45,138 bases of DNA from NCBI GenBank assembly GCA_002372545.1, contig DFHD01000115.1, positions 1 to 45,138 of the forward strand, read 5' to 3'. Within the stretch, counting starts at the first letter, position 1, and every line of letters begins with the position of its first letter. The notes beneath the pieces were generated by a model. That model saw only the letters and a program-made list of their open reading frames with translations, did not search any database and had not been told where the DNA came from. The position numbers and the translations under genes were made by a program. The DNA comes from Lachnospiraceae bacterium UBA3732 (GTDB taxonomy: Bacteria > Bacillota > Clostridia > Lachnospirales > Lachnospiraceae). Positions 1 to 8,695 of this stretch are shown here, one piece after another.

Positions 1-61
1 CAAGGCTCATGAACTTCTGCATACAACCTATGCAGCAAGAGAAGGATTCAACGAAATCTAA
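1..61 (+). CDS. 3' end of an unidentified gene
   Basis: An open frame enters from the left edge and ends at TAA (59-61). Its last residues read AHELLHTTYAAREGFNEI. This is too little to assign a family. The frame is accepted as coding because it ends about 20 bases before a strong intrinsic terminator and lies on the same strand as everything up to 21.5 kb. The product is unknown. Confidence 0.5.
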   Translation, partial: KAHELLHTTYAAREGFNEI

Positions 62-83
62 TCGGTTGTAAACTAAGCAAATG

Positions 84-114
84 AAGAGTTCAGTATTAGC
101 TGAACTCTTTTTTT
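84..114 (+). terminator. Rho-independent terminator
   Basis: A perfect 10-bp stem (AAGAGTTCAG, 84-93; CTGAACTCTT, 100-109) encloses a 6-base loop and runs into a seven-base T tract (108-114). It lies after the partial gene and before the malic enzyme, so it should separate the two transcripts. Confidence 0.9.
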
Positions 115-123
115 GTCCGCAGA

Positions 124-152
124 GGTTTATAATAGTATGTTGATGATATAAT
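124..152 (+). promoter_or_regulatory. Candidate promoter of the malic enzyme gene
   Basis: Two perfect TATAAT hexamers lie at 128-133 and 147-152, 32-56 bases before the start codon and just after the upstream terminator. Neither has a convincing -35 hexamer, so which one is used is uncertain. The ribosome site AGGAGG (171-176) lies 7 bases before the ATG. Confidence 0.5.
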
Positions 153-183
153 CATAGTTAAGAGAATTTCAGGAGGACTTTGA

Positions 184-1356
184 ATGGATTACAGTAAACT
201 GGCATTGGAATACCATGAAAAACATAAAGGAAAAATTGAAGTAACCCCAAAAAATGTCATAAATGACCGTAATGATTTAAGCACTGCCTATACTCCGGGA
301 GTAGCGGCCCCTTGTTTAAAAATAGCGGAAAACAGAGATGATGTTTATAAATATACTTCAAAAGGCAATATGGTCGCAGTAGTTACGGATGGTACAGCAG
401 TATTGGGATTAGGCGACATCGGAACTGAAGCCGGTTTACCGGTAATGGAAGGTAAGTGTGTTCTATTTAAGCAGTTTGGCGGTGTTGATGCCTTTCCGAT
501 CTGTCTGGATACCAAAGATGTTGATGAAATAGTGGAAACGGTGGTCAGGATCGCACCTTCTTTCGGCGGTATTAATCTGGAAGATATTGCCGCACCAAGA
601 TGTTTTGAAGTAGAGGAAAAACTGAAGAAGAGACTGAACATACCGGTCTTTCATGATGATCAGCATGGAACAGCCATTGTGGTGGCGGCAGGTCTCATCA
701 ATGCGCTGAAGCTGATCGGAAAGAAGTTTGAAGAGGTGAAAGCCGTGATCAGCGGCGCCGGTTCTGCCGGAATTTCCATCTGCCGTCTCCTGATGGACTT
801 CGGGATAAAGGATGTGGTCCTTGTGGATACGAAGGGTGCCCTGGTGGAGGGTGATCCTCGTCTTAATCCGGCCAAGCAGGAGATTGCAAAGGTGACCAAC
901 CGCGATCATGAAACCGGAACGCTCGGAGATGTGATCAAGGGAAAGGATATCTTTATCGGCGTATCTGCTCCCGGCGTTCTGACAAGTGAAATGGTCGCTT
1001 CCATGGCGAAGGATGCTATTGTATTCGCCATGGCCAATCCCACGCCGGAGATCATGCCGGATGAAGCAAAGGCTGGCGGCGCAAGGATCGTAGCGACCGG
1101 CCGCAGTGATTTCCCGAACCAGATCAATAACGTACTTGTATTCCCCGGCATCTTCCGCGGTGCGCTGGATGCAAGAGCTACAGCCATCACGGAACCCATG
1201 AAGAAGGCTGCTGCCATCGCCATCAGCCGGATCGTGTCCGAGGATGAGCTTACAGAAGAGTACATTATTCCGGATGCCTTTAATGAGAAGGTGGCGCCTG
1301 CCGTAGCGGCAGCCGTAGCAGATGAGGCCCGCCGCAGCGGAATTTCGCGGGCGTAA
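184..1356 (+). CDS. NAD(P)-dependent malic enzyme
   Basis: Catalyses oxidative decarboxylation of malate to pyruvate in the cytoplasm. The 390-residue length fits the short bacterial form without a phosphotransacetylase-like tail. The N-terminal malic domain carries AYTPGVAAPC with the likely catalytic Tyr36, GDIG at 77-80, and the likely catalytic Lys91 in MEGKCVLFKQF. The metal-binding stretch NLEDIAAPRCFE and IPVFHDDQHGTA follow. A Rossmann NAD(P) domain fills the C-terminal half (SGAGSAG). The start is set by AGGAGG seven bases upstream. The first 350-450 bases are visibly richer in A/T codons than the rest of the gene. A 33-bp repeat covers the last codons and stop and recurs downstream. 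Cofactor preference (NAD or NADP) cannot be read here. Confidence 0.93.
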   Translation: MDYSKLALEYHEKHKGKIEVTPKNVINDRNDLSTAYTPGVAAPCLKIAENRDDVYKYTSKGNMVAVVTDGTAVLGLGDIGTEAGLPVMEGKCVLFKQFGGVDAFPICLDTKDVDEIVETVVRIAPSFGGINLEDIAAPRCFEVEEKLKKRLNIPVFHDDQHGTAIVVAAGLINALKLIGKKFEEVKAVISGAGSAGISICRLLMDFGIKDVVLVDTKGALVEGDPRLNPAKQEIAKVTNRDHETGTLGDVIKGKDIFIGVSAPGVLTSEMVASMAKDAIVFAMANPTPEIMPDEAKAGGARIVATGRSDFPNQINNVLVFPGIFRGALDARATAITEPMKKAAAIAISRIVSEDELTEEYIIPDAFNEKVAPAVAAAVADEARRSGISRA

Positions 1357-1437
1357 GATAGAGACTCTGGAGACAGGAGCAGAGCAGACGGCCAGCAAAG
1401 AAAGGCGGAATTTCGCGGGCGTAAGATAGAGACTCTG
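1337..1437 (+). repeat. 33-bp direct repeat pair at the malic enzyme 3' end
   Basis: An identical 33-base sequence, starting GCGGAATTTCGCGGGCG, occurs at 1337-1369 and 1405-1437, offset by 68 bases. The first copy contains the last six codons and TAA stop of the malic enzyme; the second lies in the gap before the MoxR gene. It looks like a local duplication of the gene end. Confidence 0.9.
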
Positions 1438-1491
1438 TGCGGACCGCAGGCTGCAGAGAAAAACGGTGAAATAAACAACGAGGAGAGATTT

Positions 1492-2421
1492 ATGCCGGAA
1501 CTCAAAACCATTGAAGTAGAAAAGACAGTTAATTCCGTTATTAAAGGAAAAGAGGATGTAGTAAAGAAGGTGCTGGCGGCCATTCTGGCCGGCGGTCATA
1601 TTCTGATGGAGGATATTCCCGGCGTAGGAAAGACGACCCTTGCTACTACCTTTGCCCGGTCCATGTCGCTGGACTATAAGCGCGTGCAGTTTACGCCTGA
1701 TGTTCTGCCCAGTGATATCCTCGGCTTTTCAATGTACAACAGCCAGACAAAGGAATTTGAATACCGGAAGGGAGCGGTTTTCTGCAACCTGTTTCTTGCG
1801 GATGAGATCAACCGGACCAGCCCCAAGACGCAGTCTGCGCTCCTGGAGGTTATGGAAGAGGGAACGGCTACGGTGGACGGCGTGACAAGGGAGCTCCCCT
1901 CGCCCTTTACCGTGATCGCAACGGAGAACCCCTATGGCTCCTCCGGAACCCAGATGCTGCCGGAATCCCAGCTGGACCGGTTCATGATCTGCGTTACCAT
2001 GGGCTATCCGGCGCATGAGGATGCGGTAGCCATTCTGAAGGGGAACGCGTCCGAACCGGTTAAGCATATTCAGCCCTGCATGAACGTGGAGGAGCTGACG
2101 GAACTTCGGGGCATGACGAAAGAGGTTTTCGTCAAGGATGATATTTATGAATATATTGTCAACCTGGTAGAGGAGACCAGAAGGAATCCTATGTTCTCCA
2201 TGGGCGCCAGCCCCCGCGGAACCATTGCCCTTCTTAAAATGGCAAAGGCAATGGCTGTGCTGGAGGCCAGGGATTATGTGACGGCTGAGGATGTGCAGCA
2301 GGTATCCCGGGCGACCCTCGGACACCGGGTAAAGCTTGGTCAGAAGGCCCGGGCTGAGGGGGTAAATATGGACAGGGCCATCCGCGCGCTGCTGGAGACA
2401 GTAAAAAGTCCGAGGAGTTAA
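1492..2421 (+). CDS. MoxR-family AAA+ ATPase
   Basis: A 309-residue ATPase of the MoxR class, thought to act as a chaperone or maturation factor for partner envelope or metal-dependent proteins. Walker A is PGVGKTT (residues 43-49) and Walker B is LFLADEINR with Asp104-Glu105. The sensor-like IATENP and the C-terminal lid (SPRGTIALLKMAKA) are present. No membrane segment is seen. GAGGAGAG lies about 8 bases before the ATG. The stop is followed after three bases by the DUF58 gene and then the transglutaminase gene, the standard three-gene MoxR cluster, so the three products probably act together. The substrate is not known. Confidence 0.92.
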   Translation: MPELKTIEVEKTVNSVIKGKEDVVKKVLAAILAGGHILMEDIPGVGKTTLATTFARSMSLDYKRVQFTPDVLPSDILGFSMYNSQTKEFEYRKGAVFCNLFLADEINRTSPKTQSALLEVMEEGTATVDGVTRELPSPFTVIATENPYGSSGTQMLPESQLDRFMICVTMGYPAHEDAVAILKGNASEPVKHIQPCMNVEELTELRGMTKEVFVKDDIYEYIVNLVEETRRNPMFSMGASPRGTIALLKMAKAMAVLEARDYVTAEDVQQVSRATLGHRVKLGQKARAEGVNMDRAIRALLETVKSPRS

Positions 2422-2424
2422 TGA

Positions 2425-3468
2425 TTGAAGACGAGAATTAGGATTGGCAGGATCATTGTATATCTGATCCTGTTTGCGATCGTGGTATATCTGAATATTT
2501 TTCTCCAGAGTCATTTTTTTCTGATCCTTCTGGTCCTTTTTACTGTGCTCCCGATATTATCGCTGGCGGCACTGCCCGTACTGCTGCGGTATGTATCGGT
2601 TTCTCTTTCGGTGCCGGTTGTGGTTACGGAAAAGGATACGGTCAGCTATGTGGAGGTTGGCGTGACCAACAGATCCATTCTTCTCTCGCTGGACTGCAAG
2701 ATCCATTTTCGTGCGGAAAATACCTTTTACGGCAAGGGGCAGGATATGATCCTTTCGTTTCCGGTGAGGATGCGGGACACCTATAAGCAGATGATCCCCA
2801 TGAAGCTCAGCCGGCTGGGAAGAGTGGTTTATTCCATCGACTCCTTCCGCGTAACGGATCTTGTGGGCTTTGTGGAGCTGAGGAAGAAGACGTCTCAGTC
2901 CGCTGAGGTAATGGTGATCCCCGTCCGGAAAACGGGAACGGAGCAGGGCGCCGCTATGGACCTCACGCAGGGCATGACGGAGTCGGATGAAACAAACAAA
3001 AAGGGAAATGATTTTTCGGACGTAACGGATGTGCGGGAGTACATTCCCGGCGACAAGCTGATGAGCATCCACTGGAAGCTGTCGGCGAAGCGGGACATCC
3101 TGATGGTCAAGGACAGGACCAGCATGTCTGATCAGCAGATGCTGCTTCTGGCAGACCTCTGCGGTACGCCTGCACAGGTGGATGAGGTGCTGGAGCTTTC
3201 CTACAACCTGATCCTCCGGCTGACGGAGACAGGGACCTATGTGCGCCTTCTCTGGTGGAATGAGGGGGCGGGACTCTTTGAAGAGCGTGTGATCGATCAC
3301 CTGGAACACCTGAACGAAGCTGTGCAGGATCTGTATCATGCAGCATGCTATCCGGACGGAGATATGCTTCCCGTTTATCTCCGGAATATTCGACCTGAGC
3401 TGAAGGCATTTGTGAGGATCAGATATGCAGAAGGAAAAGCAGAAGCCGAAATTATTAGTCTGGACTGA
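2425..3468 (+). CDS. DUF58 domain protein, membrane-anchored
   Basis: A 347-residue partner of MoxR. Two hydrophobic segments lie near the N-terminus (about residues 9-27 and 29-53). The DUF58 signature DVREYIPGDKLMSIHWKLSA lies near residues 197-216, followed by a von Willebrand-A-like C-terminal part. The start must be TTG at 2425: the ATG at 2421 is in a frame that stops after six codons, and the ribosome site CGAGGAG (2411-2417) is spaced for the TTG. The 3' end overlaps the transglutaminase gene by 44 bases, which implies translational coupling. The molecular function of DUF58 proteins is unsettled. Confidence 0.88.
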   Translation: MKTRIRIGRIIVYLILFAIVVYLNIFLQSHFFLILLVLFTVLPILSLAALPVLLRYVSVSLSVPVVVTEKDTVSYVEVGVTNRSILLSLDCKIHFRAENTFYGKGQDMILSFPVRMRDTYKQMIPMKLSRLGRVVYSIDSFRVTDLVGFVELRKKTSQSAEVMVIPVRKTGTEQGAAMDLTQGMTESDETNKKGNDFSDVTDVREYIPGDKLMSIHWKLSAKRDILMVKDRTSMSDQQMLLLADLCGTPAQVDEVLELSYNLILRLTETGTYVRLLWWNEGAGLFEERVIDHLEHLNEAVQDLYHAACYPDGDMLPVYLRNIRPELKAFVRIRYAEGKAEAEIISLD

Positions 3469-5854
3469 CCGGGAAGAGGAGATCAGCCTCTGCGAAGGAA
3501 TATCCATCGATCAAAGCGTATACGAGATCCATGAAAACAGGAACCATGTGCTGCTCCTGAAGGGTCTGATCGTATACCTTCTTACCATGGGCGGGATCGG
3601 CGTATACATGACCGCCCTGAACATAGATTTTTCCGAGCTGACGGTGAATATTGTTGTCTTTCTTACCGCCATGCTCTGCGCCATCCTTTACCGCAGCTAC
3701 AAGGCGGAGAATCTGGGGTATCTCGTCTTTTTCCTCGTCTTTGTCGGCCTGGTATTTCTGCTGCGGACCTATATCAATTCCGGCTATTATTCCATTATCA
3801 ACGACACGACGGAGATCGCAGCCATCTATCTGGATGCGGAGGGTCTCCAGAAATATAACGAGCAGGTGGCAAACCGCTATCTCGCCATCACCATTTTCCT
3901 TTGTTTTATGGGAACGGTGGTGAATATTATCATGAACAACTATGTATCCCGCCGCATGCGCTATATTGTCTGCGCCGTGATCTGTTTTTCGGTGAACATT
4001 ATTCCCTTTTACCTGGAGCATGAACCGGATACGCTTTATTCCGTCATGATGCTGGCGGGACTGGTGATGGCCTATTTCAACCGCTCCGGACAGCATTTCC
4101 GTCTCCACAGGAGCGACAGCGTTTTTTCCTGGCGGGGACCGGAACGGTTTCACAGGAACCGCCGGGTGCTCCGTTATGCGGCGGACTGGCGCAGCATGCT
4201 GCAGGCCATGATCCTGGCCTTTGTGCTGGTATTTACCATCGTCAGCACGGTGCTGGTGTTCGAGCCGAAGGAAGGCTACGATGCGTCAAAGGTGGATAAC
4301 CCCAATAAGGCGAAGAGTATGGAAACGGTGGGAATCTACCTGATGTTCGGCTTCTGGGGCTTTTACGACCGGTACAACAATACGGGCGGTCTGGAAAGCG
4401 GTAAGCTGGGAGGGGTTTCCCAGGTGAGGCTGGACTATCAGCCGGACCTCAGGCTGATCTTTGTGCCCTACAGCCGGGAGCCGATCTATCTTGCCAATTT
4501 TATCGGGACAACCTATGTGCCGTACCAGAATCACTGGGTGATGATGGAGGACTGGCAGGATGAGGAAAATTATCATACAGCTGAGGCGAAGGACCTGAAA
4601 AGGGCATATGAGATGCATCTCCCCTATACGGCCAGGGGAAAGATGATGATCCAGAATATCTGGGCGGATATAAGGGGATATGTTCCCTATTTTACGGATG
4701 AAAATTATGAGCGGCTCCCCTACGGGAAGGCCAGAGAGATGACCTATTATCCCAGAGAGGAGGGGAATACGGCTGCGGTCAGTCCCCACAGTGTGGATCC
4801 GGTCTATCTTGAGGTGCCGGAGGAAAACCGGGCTGTGATCAAAGCCTTTGCCGAAGAGGCGGGCTTCGGCGGTACGCCGCAGGAGATCGTGGAGCAGGTG
4901 AAGACCTACTTCCAGGAGAATATCCCGTATACCATTAAGCCGGGGAAAACACCGAGAAACCAGGACTTTGTCAACTACTTCCTGACAAAGCAGAGAAAGG
5001 GATACTGTTCCTTCTTTGCCAGCTCGGCTGTTCTGATCTTCCGGTCCTTTGGTATACCGGCAAGATATGTGGAGGGCTACAGTCTTTCCTATGCCCAGAT
5101 CCTGGACTCCGGCGAGCTGTACGATGAAGAGCAGGAAGTGAATCCCCAGATCCATCCGAAAATGGAGGATTATTTCGACGGCTATTCCGAACTGGGTGAG
5201 ACTGCCCTGGTCGATATCAATCTGACAGATGCCAATGCCCATGCCTGGGTGGAGGTTTATGATGAGACCTATGGATGGATCCCTGTGGAGGTAACGCCCT
5301 CCGGCGGCCTGGAGGAGGATGACGACGAGAACTTCTGGGATGTGTTCAGCCGCTGGGTTAACGACGGTAACAGCTCGAATTCGGGCGATATGGCATTTGA
5401 AGGCGGAGGCAGCAGCTTCCGGCTGGATGATGCGGCCATGCAGAAGGTGGCTGTTTTCATGCTGGGTGCATTCCTTCTGGCGCTGGCTGTGTTCGGCGTA
5501 AGGATGATGATCCCCGTAGCTGTGTTCCGGGTGAAATATGCCAGGGCAGGCCGGAATGACAGGCTGGTCATGTCGTATCAGCAGAAGCTTAGGCGTCTGT
5601 CCAGAAGGAATAAGGACCTCCGGAAGGCTGTGAACTACAGAGAGCAGCTGGCTGTTATGGAAGAGAAGGGCATGACGGACTTTACGGAGGAGGAGCGGGA
5701 TAAGCTCCTGCTGACGCTGGAAACCTGCGGCTTCTCCAACCGGGAGATTTCGGCTGCGGCATTTACGCAGGCCAGGGCGGATCTGAAGCGGATGAAACGG
5801 ATGAAGCGGACGAAACGGGAGAAACGGAATCAGAGGGCTGCCGGCTCTGCGTGA
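3425..5854 (+). CDS. Membrane transglutaminase-like protein (TgpA type)
   Basis: An 809-residue protein with several N-terminal membrane helices between about residues 40 and 290, a large extracytoplasmic part with a transglutaminase core, another membrane helix near 675-700 and a basic cytoplasmic tail. The core shows Cys528 in GYCSFFASSAVLIFRSFGIPAR and His606 in ANAHAWVEVY. Where many homologues have Asp, this protein has Glu622 in WIPVEVTPS. The family is a protease-like or cross-linking cysteine enzyme; the real substrate is unknown. It overlaps the DUF58 gene. The C-terminus is dense in Lys, Arg and Met (KRMKRMKRTKREKR). Confidence 0.88.
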   Translation: MQKEKQKPKLLVWTDREEEISLCEGISIDQSVYEIHENRNHVLLLKGLIVYLLTMGGIGVYMTALNIDFSELTVNIVVFLTAMLCAILYRSYKAENLGYLVFFLVFVGLVFLLRTYINSGYYSIINDTTEIAAIYLDAEGLQKYNEQVANRYLAITIFLCFMGTVVNIIMNNYVSRRMRYIVCAVICFSVNIIPFYLEHEPDTLYSVMMLAGLVMAYFNRSGQHFRLHRSDSVFSWRGPERFHRNRRVLRYAADWRSMLQAMILAFVLVFTIVSTVLVFEPKEGYDASKVDNPNKAKSMETVGIYLMFGFWGFYDRYNNTGGLESGKLGGVSQVRLDYQPDLRLIFVPYSREPIYLANFIGTTYVPYQNHWVMMEDWQDEENYHTAEAKDLKRAYEMHLPYTARGKMMIQNIWADIRGYVPYFTDENYERLPYGKAREMTYYPREEGNTAAVSPHSVDPVYLEVPEENRAVIKAFAEEAGFGGTPQEIVEQVKTYFQENIPYTIKPGKTPRNQDFVNYFLTKQRKGYCSFFASSAVLIFRSFGIPARYVEGYSLSYAQILDSGELYDEEQEVNPQIHPKMEDYFDGYSELGETALVDINLTDANAHAWVEVYDETYGWIPVEVTPSGGLEEDDDENFWDVFSRWVNDGNSSNSGDMAFEGGGSSFRLDDAAMQKVAVFMLGAFLLALAVFGVRMMIPVAVFRVKYARAGRNDRLVMSYQQKLRRLSRRNKDLRKAVNYREQLAVMEEKGMTDFTEEERDKLLLTLETCGFSNREISAAAFTQARADLKRMKRMKRTKREKRNQRAAGSA

Positions 5855-5908
5855 CGAAGAAAAGAGGGCTGCCTAAAGGGTGTGGTGAAGGAAAGAAGGT
5901 TATGATAT

Positions 5909-8044
5909 ATGTCATATGTGATCTATGAGAAAGCGCGGAAGCTGGGTGAAAAGGCGTACCGGGAGGCAGTGAGCCATGGGCGTCCGCCCTATCTTCCTGT
6001 GCTGGATGAAATGGTCAGCCGGGAGGAAATCCGGGGTGAGGTGAGCCTTGGTCTGGTAAGTATTCCGCTGAATCGGGTCGTGGGAACGGCGACTGCCGGA
6101 AGAACCAACGCCTTTGCATCCAATTTCATGCCCGTTCTGGATATGAAGACGGAATTCGGGGTAAAGTGGACCAAGCTCTGCGAGGCGCAGATGACGGAAG
6201 GGATCCGGGATCCGATCAAGGTTTATGAATATCTGAATTATTACTATGTCGTAGAGGGCAATAAGCGTGTCAGTGTGCTGAAATACTTTGGTGCGGATAC
6301 GATCCCTGCCTTTGTTACCCGGAAGGTGCCGAGATATTCCGAGGATCCGGAAATCCGGAAGTATTATGCCTTTATGGATTTTTACCGGAAGACCGGCGTG
6401 AATTATATCTGGTTTTCCCGGGAGGAGGGCTTTGCCGAGATGATCGATGCGGTTGGCGTCGATGAAAATGGCGGTGAGACTCTGCTGACGGAGGACTCTC
6501 AGAAGGTTAATGCGCCCGCCGGAGAGGGGGGCGTAAAAAAAGAAGACGCTGATCAGGAAGATGGAAAAACGGAGGATGCAAAACCGGAGCCCGTGAAACC
6601 GGCCGAGATACAGCTCTCTCTGGAGGAAAGGGAGAGGGTATGGTCCGAGGATACGCGCCTGACTGTTAAATCTGCATATTACCGGTTCCAGAAAATCTAC
6701 TTGGAAAAGGGAGGCGCCCGCCTTGGCAGGATCACCACGGGAGACGCCTTCCTTTCGGCCGTGAAGCTTCATTCCCTGAACAGGCTGGAAGAAATGAATT
6801 CGGAAGAGATGAAGGATATGGTTACCGGCATGTGGGAGGAATTCCAGCTGCTGAACAACCGGGATGAAAGTGTGGAAGTGGCTCTCGATCCGCCGGAGAA
6901 AAAGAAAAATCTGTTCAATCAGATTTTCCCGGCCTATTCTGTGGCAAGACCGCTGACGGCAGCCTTTGTATATGAGATGGATCCCTCCGTATCCGACTGG
7001 AGCTTTGGCCACGAGCTTGGCCGGAACCATGTGACGGATGTTTTCGGCGGCCTGGTGAGAACACTGAAGGTAGTGCCGGAGGATTCCGGAAGGGGAGCAA
7101 TTGAGGCGATGGAGGCACTGATCGGGAATGAGGGTGCGGATGTGATCTTTACCACCACGGCCTCGCTTATCGACGCTTCGCTGAAGTGCGCGGTGAAGTA
7201 TCCGGATGTGCGCATACTGAACTGTTCCATCAATACCTCGCATAGGTATATCCGGACCTATGCGGCGCGGCTTTTTGAAGCAAAATTCCTGTCCGGTATG
7301 GTGGCCGGCGCACTTTCCCGGGAGGGAAAGCTTGGCTATCTGGCGGATTATCCGATCTTTGGCGTGACGGCCGAGATCAATGCCTTCGCGCTGGGCGCGC
7401 GGATGGTAAGACCCGGGGCGACGGTGAAGCTCTGCTGGACCACCCTGAAGGAGGGCTCGCTCAGATCTGAGATCGAGAAGGAGCTTTTGGAGGAGGGCGT
7501 TGACTTTGTATCCGGTCAGGACATGATCGCGCCTGTTCGTTCCTCCCGCCGGTTCGGCCTGTATCAGCTGGGAGAGGCTGAACCTGTGAATTTCGCCACC
7601 ACGCTCTATAACTGGGGTGTTTTCTATGAGCAGATCCTCCGAATGGTGCTTTCCGGCACATGGAACGGGGCGGAGTCCTCGGATGAGCTGAAGGCACTCA
7701 ATTACTGGTGGGGCTTTTCCGCAGGAGTGATCGATATCATCCTGTCAGAGAAGATTCCGGCGGAAACAAGGCGTATGATCAGCCTTTTCCGAAAGGAGAT
7801 CATAAATGAAAACCTCCATCCCTTTGAAGGTCCCATCCGGGATAATACGGGGAGAGAGGTTTCGGAAGCGGGACATCTGCTTTCGACAGATGAGATCATG
7901 CGCATGGACTGGCTGGCTGAGAATGTGACCGGAAGCATTCCGCCGCTTGCGGCGTTTAAAAATAACGCCCGGCAGATCGTGGAGATGAAGGGCGTATTGC
8001 AGGAGGGGAAGGAAAGGGAAAATGAGGATTCTGGCGATCGCTGA
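5909..8044 (+). CDS. Signal-less BMP/PnrA-domain protein with ParB-like N-terminus
   Basis: A 711-residue protein. Residues about 105-140 contain YYVVEGNKRVSVLKYFGA, which resembles the ParB/sulfiredoxin-like nucleotide-binding motif. Residues about 205-235 are a charged low-complexity linker. Residues about 345-625 resemble Bmp/PnrA ligand-binding domains of nucleoside ABC systems (MVAGALSREGKLGYLADYP). No signal peptide, lipobox or membrane helix is seen, so this sensor-like fold should be cytoplasmic, unlike true binding proteins. No ABC transporter genes lie nearby. ATG 5909 is preferred because ATG 5902 is in a frame that stops after eight codons. The end overlaps the phosphoesterase gene by 23 bases. 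A cytoplasmic nucleoside- or nucleotide-sensing role is inference. Confidence 0.75.
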   Translation: MSYVIYEKARKLGEKAYREAVSHGRPPYLPVLDEMVSREEIRGEVSLGLVSIPLNRVVGTATAGRTNAFASNFMPVLDMKTEFGVKWTKLCEAQMTEGIRDPIKVYEYLNYYYVVEGNKRVSVLKYFGADTIPAFVTRKVPRYSEDPEIRKYYAFMDFYRKTGVNYIWFSREEGFAEMIDAVGVDENGGETLLTEDSQKVNAPAGEGGVKKEDADQEDGKTEDAKPEPVKPAEIQLSLEERERVWSEDTRLTVKSAYYRFQKIYLEKGGARLGRITTGDAFLSAVKLHSLNRLEEMNSEEMKDMVTGMWEEFQLLNNRDESVEVALDPPEKKKNLFNQIFPAYSVARPLTAAFVYEMDPSVSDWSFGHELGRNHVTDVFGGLVRTLKVVPEDSGRGAIEAMEALIGNEGADVIFTTTASLIDASLKCAVKYPDVRILNCSINTSHRYIRTYAARLFEAKFLSGMVAGALSREGKLGYLADYPIFGVTAEINAFALGARMVRPGATVKLCWTTLKEGSLRSEIEKELLEEGVDFVSGQDMIAPVRSSRRFGLYQLGEAEPVNFATTLYNWGVFYEQILRMVLSGTWNGAESSDELKALNYWWGFSAGVIDIILSEKIPAETRRMISLFRKEIINENLHPFEGPIRDNTGREVSEAGHLLSTDEIMRMDWLAENVTGSIPPLAAFKNNARQIVEMKGVLQEGKERENEDSGDR

Positions 8045-8618
8045 TCTGGAATCCCGGTATCTTTGGGATTTTTTTGAAAAAAGCAAGCTGGAGGGATATG
8101 ACCTGATCATATCCGCCGGCGACCTGGCTCCCCAGTATCTTTCCTTTCTGGCCACCTATTCCATAGCGCCCGTGGTGTATGTGCATGGAAATCATGACGG
8201 CTGCTACGAAGAGACTCCGCCGGACGGCTGCATCTGTATAGAGGATACGGTTTATGTGAAGGACGGCGTCAGGATACTGGGGCTTGGGGGCAGCATGTGC
8301 TATAATATGGGCGAATATCAGTATACGGAAAAGGAAATGCAGCAGCGCTTCCGGAAGGTGAAGAGGAAGATCCGGAAGGCGGGCGGCATTGATATTCTGG
8401 TAACGCATTCACCGGCCAGAGGCATAAACGACGGAGAGGATCTGCCGCATAAAGGCTTCCAGGTGTTTACGGACATACTGGACACCTATGAGCCGGGGCT
8501 TTTTATTCACGGACATGTGCATAAATCCTATGGACGGCAGTTCATTACGGAGGATGTACATGGAAAAACCCGGGTCATCAACGCTTTTGAAAAGGTATCC
8601 ATTGACTTCAATAGTTAA
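8022..8618 (+). CDS. Calcineurin-like metallophosphoesterase
   Basis: A 198-residue single-domain protein with the family motifs SAGDLAPQY, HGNHDG, THSPARG and IHGHVHKS, which supply most metal ligands. The first motif is normally Asp-x-His but reads ADLES here, so the usual His is replaced by Glu10. The start overlaps the preceding gene and uses AGGAGGGG (8001-8008) or GGAAAGGGA. The substrate could be a phosphodiester, nucleotide or phosphoprotein; nothing in the sequence decides this. Overlap with the BMP-domain gene suggests joint expression and possibly related function. Confidence 0.85.
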   Translation: MRILAIADLESRYLWDFFEKSKLEGYDLIISAGDLAPQYLSFLATYSIAPVVYVHGNHDGCYEETPPDGCICIEDTVYVKDGVRILGLGGSMCYNMGEYQYTEKEMQQRFRKVKRKIRKAGGIDILVTHSPARGINDGEDLPHKGFQVFTDILDTYEPGLFIHGHVHKSYGRQFITEDVHGKTRVINAFEKVSIDFNS

Positions 8619-8695
8619 TGAGGGGTACAATGGAGAGATGAGTAACCGGAAGAAGCATGATAAAGAAACTGCAGTTCATGCAGCAGGAGAAAAAA

